From NCBI GenBank assembly GCA_050946375.1, contig JBMNUT010000010.1, forward strand, positions 43,321 to 107,320: a stretch of 64,000 nt of DNA. Direction: 5' to 3'. The notes under the pieces were generated by a model. The model saw nothing but the letters and a program-made list of their open reading frames with translations. It was not told the DNA's origin and did not search any database. Of the stretch, positions 60,297-64,000 are shown piece after piece (positions within the stretch are counted from its first letter, which is position 1; every line of letters begins with the position of its first letter). This DNA comes from UBA1794 sp050946375. Its GTDB lineage: Bacteria; Bacteroidota; Bacteroidia; Bacteroidales; Bacteroidaceae. A program made the position numbers and the translations under genes.

Positions 60297-62235
60297 GGAA
60301 ACGGGATTCCTTGTGTGGGTCAATCTGTGCCGTTTCCTGCTGGCCGTTACGTTTATCTTCTCGGGTTTTGTCAAAGCACTCGACCCGATGGGCAATGCGA
60401 TCAAGATAAAAGACTACTTCTCGGCCTGGGGCGTGAGCGAGCAGACCGACGATTTCTTCTATTTCCTGCCCGGCCTTGCCCTGATGATTGTGGAGTTCCT
60501 GCTCGGAACCTCCCTGCTGCTGGGCATACGGCGCAAGATCTCTACGGCGCTGATTCTGCTCTTCATGCTGGTGATGACCCCGTTTTCGCTCTATTTGGCC
60601 CTGGCCAATCCGGTGGCCGACTGCGGCTGCTTCGGCGATGCCTGGAAGCTGACCAACTGGGAGACCTTCTGGAAAAACATATTGCTCCTCATCCTTTCCG
60701 TCTCCGTGCTGGTGGGGAGAAATAAAATCATACCCTTCTTCAAGCACGGGTTCCAGTGGATTCCGCCTCTTTATTCGCTGGTTTTCATCCTTTTCTATGC
60801 CTTTTATTGCTACAAGCACCTGCCGCTCATCGACTTCCGCCCCTACAAAATCGGGACGGACCTGCAGGTCTTGCGCGATACGCCCGATGAAAACGGAAAT
60901 TACGTAGACGTTTCGTTCTATCACCCCGACACTTTCGACGAAGTCAGCGACTCCCTTTTCGCAGACCGCTATGTCTTTCTGCTGATAGCGCCGCTGCTTG
61001 AGACAGCCGACGAGGGGGATGTGGACCTGATCAACGACCTTTACGACTATTGCAGCGAGTATGGCTACGATTTCTACTGCGTCACCGCCTCGGGCGAGGA
61101 GGAGGTTGCCGCCTGGATCGACCGTACCGGTGCCGATTACCCCTTCCTCGTGGGCGACCATACGACGCTGCTTACCATCGTCCGCTCCAACCCCGGCCTG
61201 CTGTTGATGCGCCGCGGTGTGATACTGAACAAGTGGCATCATACCCAAATCCCGGCCGATTCCCTCCTGACCGCCCCGCTGGATGAGCAGAACCCCATAG
61301 TCCGCCCCGACCGGCGCACGCCGCAAGCCATCTGCTGCGAGGCCGTATTGTGGTACTTCCTGCCCCTGATGCTGATCTATTTCCTGGACCGTTATCTGGT
61401 CCGCCCGGTGGAACTCTACAACGCCCGCCGCAAGAAAAAGAAAAACAATACCAACCAATTAAATAATCATACAGTGATGAGAAAGAACATTGTAGCAGGA
61501 AACTGGAAGATGAACAAGACCCTTCAGGAGGGTATTGCTCTCGCAAAAGAACTGAACGACGTGCTTGCCAACGAAAAGCCTAATTGCGACGTAATCATTT
61601 GCACGCCGTTCATCCACCTGGCCTCCGTCGTTCCTTTGGTCGACAGCAGCAAGATTGGCGTAGGAGCCGAGAACTGTGCCGACAAGGAGTCCGGCGCTTA
61701 CACCGGCGAAGTATCGGCCGCCATGGTAGCTTCCACGGGTGCCAAATACGTAATCCTCGGCCATTCCGAGCGTCGGGCTTACTACCACGAGACCGCCGAG
61801 ATACTTAAAACCAAGGTTCAGCTCGCATTGGCCAATGGCCTGACCCCCATCTTCTGTGTGGGCGAAGTGCTCGACGAGCGCGAAGCCGGCAAGCAAAACG
61901 AAGTAGTCGGCGGCCAGTTGGCAGGTTCGCTCTTCGACCTTTCGGCTGAAGACTTCGGCAAAATCATTCTGGCCTACGAACCCGTATGGGCTATCGGCAC
62001 CGGAAAGACCGCAACGGCTGCCCAGGCTCAGGAAATGCACGCCTTCATCCGCTCCACGATTGCCGAGAAATACGGAAAAGAGGTAGCAGAAAACACTTCC
62101 ATCCTCTACGGCGGCAGCTGCAAGGCTTCCAACGCCAAGGAATTGTTTGCTAATCCCGACGTAGATGGCGGCTTGATCGGCGGCGCATCACTCAAGGCTG
62201 CTGACTTCAAGGGCATCATCGACGCTTTCAATTAA
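60268..62235 (+). CDS. BT_3928-like DoxX-type membrane protein in frame with TpiA
   Basis: One open frame of 655 codons. Residues 1-~390 form a membrane protein of the BT_3928 type: four DoxX-like helices (VWVNLCRFLLAVTFIFSGFVKA, a CGCFGD turn), more helices, and a periplasmic thioredoxin-like part (ADRYVFLLIAPLL, YDFYCVTASG), ending with a Lys-rich RRKKKKNN. Residues 404-655 are a complete triosephosphate isomerase. No stop lies between. In relatives the genes are normally separate; a TAA in the +1 frame near 61459 (CAATTAAAT) shows that a one-base change in the A-rich stretch could remove the split. Either a real fusion or a frameshift; TPI may also start internally. Confidence 0.6.
   Translation: MAKVPTARLKETGFLVWVNLCRFLLAVTFIFSGFVKALDPMGNAIKIKDYFSAWGVSEQTDDFFYFLPGLALMIVEFLLGTSLLLGIRRKISTALILLFMLVMTPFSLYLALANPVADCGCFGDAWKLTNWETFWKNILLLILSVSVLVGRNKIIPFFKHGFQWIPPLYSLVFILFYAFYCYKHLPLIDFRPYKIGTDLQVLRDTPDENGNYVDVSFYHPDTFDEVSDSLFADRYVFLLIAPLLETADEGDVDLINDLYDYCSEYGYDFYCVTASGEEEVAAWIDRTGADYPFLVGDHTTLLTIVRSNPGLLLMRRGVILNKWHHTQIPADSLLTAPLDEQNPIVRPDRRTPQAICCEAVLWYFLPLMLIYFLDRYLVRPVELYNARRKKKKNNTNQLNNHTVMRKNIVAGNWKMNKTLQEGIALAKELNDVLANEKPNCDVIICTPFIHLASVVPLVDSSKIGVGAENCADKESGAYTGEVSAAMVASTGAKYVILGHSERRAYYHETAEILKTKVQLALANGLTPIFCVGEVLDEREAGKQNEVVGGQLAGSLFDLSAEDFGKIILAYEPVWAIGTGKTATAAQAQEMHAFIRSTIAEKYGKEVAENTSILYGGSCKASNAKELFANPDVDGGLIGGASLKAADFKGIIDAFN
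61477..62235 (+). CDS. tpiA: Triosephosphate isomerase (separate start or fused domain)
   Basis: A 252-residue TIM barrel from an ATG with the canonical MRKNIVAGNWKMN start. It interconverts dihydroxyacetone phosphate and glyceraldehyde-3-phosphate in glycolysis. Active-site residues are visible: NWKMN (Lys), VILGHSERR (His), ILAYEPVWAIGTG (catalytic Glu) and the ILYGGSCK phosphate-binding region. The upstream membrane protein runs into it in frame, so the protein may be made as a fusion, alone from this ATG, or both. A strong terminator follows. Confidence 0.9.
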   Translation: MRKNIVAGNWKMNKTLQEGIALAKELNDVLANEKPNCDVIICTPFIHLASVVPLVDSSKIGVGAENCADKESGAYTGEVSAAMVASTGAKYVILGHSERRAYYHETAEILKTKVQLALANGLTPIFCVGEVLDEREAGKQNEVVGGQLAGSLFDLSAEDFGKIILAYEPVWAIGTGKTATAAQAQEMHAFIRSTIAEKYGKEVAENTSILYGGSCKASNAKELFANPDVDGGLIGGASLKAADFKGIIDAFN

Positions 62236-62246
62236 ATCCATCTTTA

Positions 62247-62289
62247 CGGGAAAAGGGACGGGGCTTCGCCCGCCTTTTCCCGCTTTTTT
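62247..62289 (+). terminator. Terminator of tpiA
   Basis: CGGGAAAAGG/CCTTTTCCCG stem with GGGGC-TTC-GCCC inside, followed by six T residues. Confidence 0.9.
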
Positions 62290-62344
62290 CTATTCAAAGT
62301 TACTCCCCTTTGGGTTTGATTCCCCTCTATTTTTTCTTGAAAAT

Positions 62345-62932
62345 ATGACGTTTCGCATCCTTCTTCTGCTTTTCTTTTCGTTGTCCGCAGCAGGGCTTTG
62401 GGCCCAAAGTCCCATCATTCGTTCCCTGGAACGCGACGTTCCCGGGCAGGGCACGGTGACAGTAGAGCAAGACTCCCGCCTCGACGACTGGTTGCGCCAG
62501 GGCAAAGTGCCCGCCACCCCCGCCGTTCCGGCGAAAAGCACGGAGAAGAAGCCGGCCGGCACGTCCTCCTCTGCTTCGGCCCATGCGGCAGCGGCAGGCA
62601 AGAAGGCACACGCCGATACCCTTTCCGGCGAGTCCTCTTCCCGAAAAGGGATTACGGGACGCGCCGTCAAGCGCAGCGGTTTCCGCATACAGATCTACTC
62701 CGGACCCGCCACGCGCGACTCGAAAAACAAGGCAACCGCCGCCGCTGCCAGAGTGAGGGAACTGTTTCCCCACCTTTCGGCCTATCCCATTTTTGTATCG
62801 CCCCGCTGGTTATGTGTCGTGGGCGACTTCCTCACGCGCGAAGAGGCGGCCGAAGCGCGCAAAGAACTCCTGGAAACCGGCTCTTTCACCGAGTGTTCCA
62901 TCGTTCGATCCCAAGTACTGGTCATCCTTTAA
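62345..62932 (+). CDS. SPOR-domain protein
   Basis: A 195-residue exported protein (signal peptide MTFRILLLLFFSLSAAGLWAQ) with a low-complexity Ala/Ser/Lys linker (residues ~55-100). The C-terminal SPOR domain has GFRIQIYSGPATRDSKNKA and WLCVVGDFLTREEAAEARKEL. SPOR domains bind denuded peptidoglycan at division sites, so it probably acts in cell-wall or division processes. It lies between tpiA and folE. Confidence 0.88.
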   Translation: MTFRILLLLFFSLSAAGLWAQSPIIRSLERDVPGQGTVTVEQDSRLDDWLRQGKVPATPAVPAKSTEKKPAGTSSSASAHAAAAGKKAHADTLSGESSSRKGITGRAVKRSGFRIQIYSGPATRDSKNKATAAAARVRELFPHLSAYPIFVSPRWLCVVGDFLTREEAAEARKELLETGSFTECSIVRSQVLVIL

Positions 62933-62999
62933 GTTTCCCATTTTTTCTTTTTTCCCTGCCGTGGGGCAGGGACCGACTATCTTTAATTTTCTGATTCGA

Positions 63000-63587
63000 A
63001 TGACAAAAACTACGATAAACGACGAAGAAACTTTCATCACCTCCTACATGGAGCACACAAAAGCCCAGCTTGCTTTGCTGGGCGAGGACGTAGAACGCGA
63101 AGGACTCCTCAAGACGCCCCGCCGTGTGGCCAAGGCTATGCTCACTCTGACGAGCGGTTATCGCAAAGACCCCCGCGAAGTGCTCCTTTCGGCGCGCTTC
63201 AAAGAGAATTACCGCCACATGGTCATCGTGAAAGACATCGACTTTTATTCACTTTGCGAGCATCACATGCTTCCTTTCTACGGCAAAGCCCACGTAGCCT
63301 ACATCCCCAACGGCTACATCACCGGCCTGAGCAAGATAGCCCGCGTGGTGGAAATCTATGCGCGCCGCCTCCAGGTACAGGAACGCATGACCACCCAAAT
63401 CAAAGAGTGCATACAGGAGACGCTCAACCCCCTGGGCGTCATGGTAGTCATCGAGGCCAGTCACCTCTGCATGCAGATGCGCGGCGTCGAGAAGCCCCAC
63501 GCTTTGACCACGACCTCCGACTTTACCGGCGCGTTCAACCGCCTCGAAACGCGCGAAGAGTTTATGAATCTGATCAATCACCGCTGA
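63000..63587 (+). CDS. folE: GTP cyclohydrolase I
   Basis: A 195-residue enzyme that converts GTP to dihydroneopterin triphosphate, the first step of folate synthesis. Zinc ligands are in LCEHHMLPF and SHLCMQMRG; GYITGLSKIARVVE is the family motif around the active site. The start at 63000 gives the normal N-terminus; the open frame upstream runs through the SPOR gene. Confidence 0.96.
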   Translation: MTKTTINDEETFITSYMEHTKAQLALLGEDVEREGLLKTPRRVAKAMLTLTSGYRKDPREVLLSARFKENYRHMVIVKDIDFYSLCEHHMLPFYGKAHVAYIPNGYITGLSKIARVVEIYARRLQVQERMTTQIKECIQETLNPLGVMVVIEASHLCMQMRGVEKPHALTTTSDFTGAFNRLETREEFMNLINHR

Positions 63588-63607
63588 CCGTCGTTCCCCG
63601 TCCGCTC

Positions 63608-63628
63608 CGCCGTTTTCGAGAACGGCGG
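63608..63628 (+). terminator. Hairpin after folE
   Basis: CCGCCGTT-TTCGAG-AACGGCGG, 20 nt after the stop, without its own T-run. A stronger terminator follows. Confidence 0.45.
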
Positions 63629-63646
63629 TAGTGTTTCCCCCTTTTT

Positions 63647-63701
63647 CCCGTCTCCGAATGCCTGCGCCCCCTGCGCATCCTTTCGGAGACGGGCTTTTTT
63701 C
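63647..63701 (+). terminator. Terminator of folE
   Basis: CCCGTCTCCGA pairs with TCGGAGACGGG and is followed by six T residues. Confidence 0.85.
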
Positions 63702-63720
63702 TGTCCCTTTCCCTCCCGTC

Positions 63721-63785
63721 CTTTTGCGAAAAGCGCCGCCCGTTTTTCCGGAAACCGGCAGTACTTTTCCGGAAAACCGGCAGCA
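63721..63785. repeat. 22-nt phased repeats, 3 units
   Basis: Units at 63721-63742, 63743-63763 (21 nt) and 63764-63785 (CTTTTCCGGAAAACCGGCAG plus CA), the clearest family members in the window. They lie between folE and lipoprotein copy 4. Confidence 0.7.
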
Positions 63786-63813
63786 CTTTTTTTGTAAATA
63801 CTTCAAAACTTCG

Positions 63814-63821
63814 TATATTCG
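63814..63821 (+). promoter_or_regulatory. Putative -7 box for lipoprotein copy 4
   Basis: TATATTCG, in a ~65-bp block that matches the upstream region of copy 3 except for two bases. 34 nt before the start. Confidence 0.4.
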
Positions 63822-63855
63822 AGGCGTATAATTCAGTCCTAATACCCCGCAAGCC

Positions 63856-64000
63856 ATGAAAAAGCCATTTCTCCTCCTTTCGCTTTTCGCAGCCGCCGTA
63901 TGTACGGCAGTGCTGAACTCCTGTTCCAGCGATGAGCCGGAAGCTCCTTCCGGAGGCGGGGGAGAGGGTGAAACCACAGCCGAGGCCGTCGACCTGGGGC
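63856..64000 (+). CDS. Two-module lipoprotein, copy 4 (truncated by window end)
   Basis: The first 48 residues only: signal peptide MKKPFLLLSLFAAAVCTAV, lipobox LNSC, acidic/Gly linker (PSGGGGEGETTAEAVDLG). It matches the N-terminus of copies 1-3 almost residue for residue but is on the opposite strand. The variable C-terminal part is outside the window. The upstream match to copy 3 suggests the two are a recent pair. Confidence 0.8.
   Translation, partial: MKKPFLLLSLFAAAVCTAVLNSCSSDEPEAPSGGGGEGETTAEAVDLG

Noticed and set aside
1..64000. Strand-composition switch as a sign of the replication origin
   Set aside because: Coding strands on both sides are C/A-rich, so the apparent shifts follow gene direction and no origin can be read from them by eye.

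Overview
This window is a chromosomal segment of a Bacteroidales bacterium, most likely a relatively GC-rich member of the Bacteroidaceae; the genus cannot be fixed from the sequence. The evidence is the run of Bacteroidetes-type -7 boxes (TAnnTTTG) in front of genes, the near absence of Shine-Dalgarno sequences, SusB/GH97 and GH43 glycosidases, a large outer-membrane beta-barrel receptor, BspA-type leucine-rich repeats, a fused SecDF, and Bacteroides-specific families (DUF6057, DUF4294, DUF1599, BT_3928-like). No prophage, insertion sequence, CRISPR array or rRNA was seen. There is one tRNA (Pro, GGG).

Layout: 0-6 kb holds a truncated secreted protein, a GH43 galactanase-like enzyme, a DUF6057 membrane protein and a PD40 lipoprotein with one haem-type CxxCH. 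6-16 kb has nadA, a secreted protein of unknown function, a flavodoxin-type reductase, a SpoU methyltransferase, a DUF4294 protein, a leucine-rich-repeat surface protein, argS and an HU gene. 16-26 kb has a rhomboid/rhomboid/endonuclease-phosphatase operon, secDF, a HAD phosphatase, a GH97 glycosidase and tRNA-Pro. 26-31 kb is a tandem array of three two-module lipoproteins, and a fourth copy starts at the right edge in the opposite orientation. 31-40 kb has a B3/B4 protein, aroB, a beta-barrel receptor, a second copy of the unknown secreted family, a probable small transcript, a radical SAM protein and a PAP2 phosphatase. 40-52 kb is housekeeping: polA, polyprenyl synthase, deoC, a MazG-like enzyme, dtd, uvrC, mnmG, tatD and nadK, with a parS-like site beside mnmG. 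52-64 kb has pdxJ, exbB-exbD-tonB, a DJ-1 protein, ispD, recG, an M23/LysM peptidase, a DUF1599 protein, a BT_3928-like membrane protein joined in frame to triosephosphate isomerase, a SPOR protein and folE.

The most striking feature is a family of degenerate repeats with a unit length of almost exactly 22 nt (T-tract, 3-4 nt, A-tract, GC-rich tail; best unit CTTTTCCGGAAAACCGGCAG plus two bases). They form short arrays of 2-6 units in at least 15 places, mostly in gaps just after stop codons. Three-unit (66 bp) arrays also sit in frame inside ispD and the TatD-like gene, where each adds 22 residues. Unit length is much better conserved than unit sequence. I do not know of a description of this family.

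Other points of interest are the four lipoprotein paralogs with a diversified C-terminal segment, the inverted copies about 33 kb apart, the parS-like site, the membrane protein-TPI fusion, a possible ~210-nt structured transcript encoding a 29-residue peptide, and a ~120-bp imperfect palindrome.
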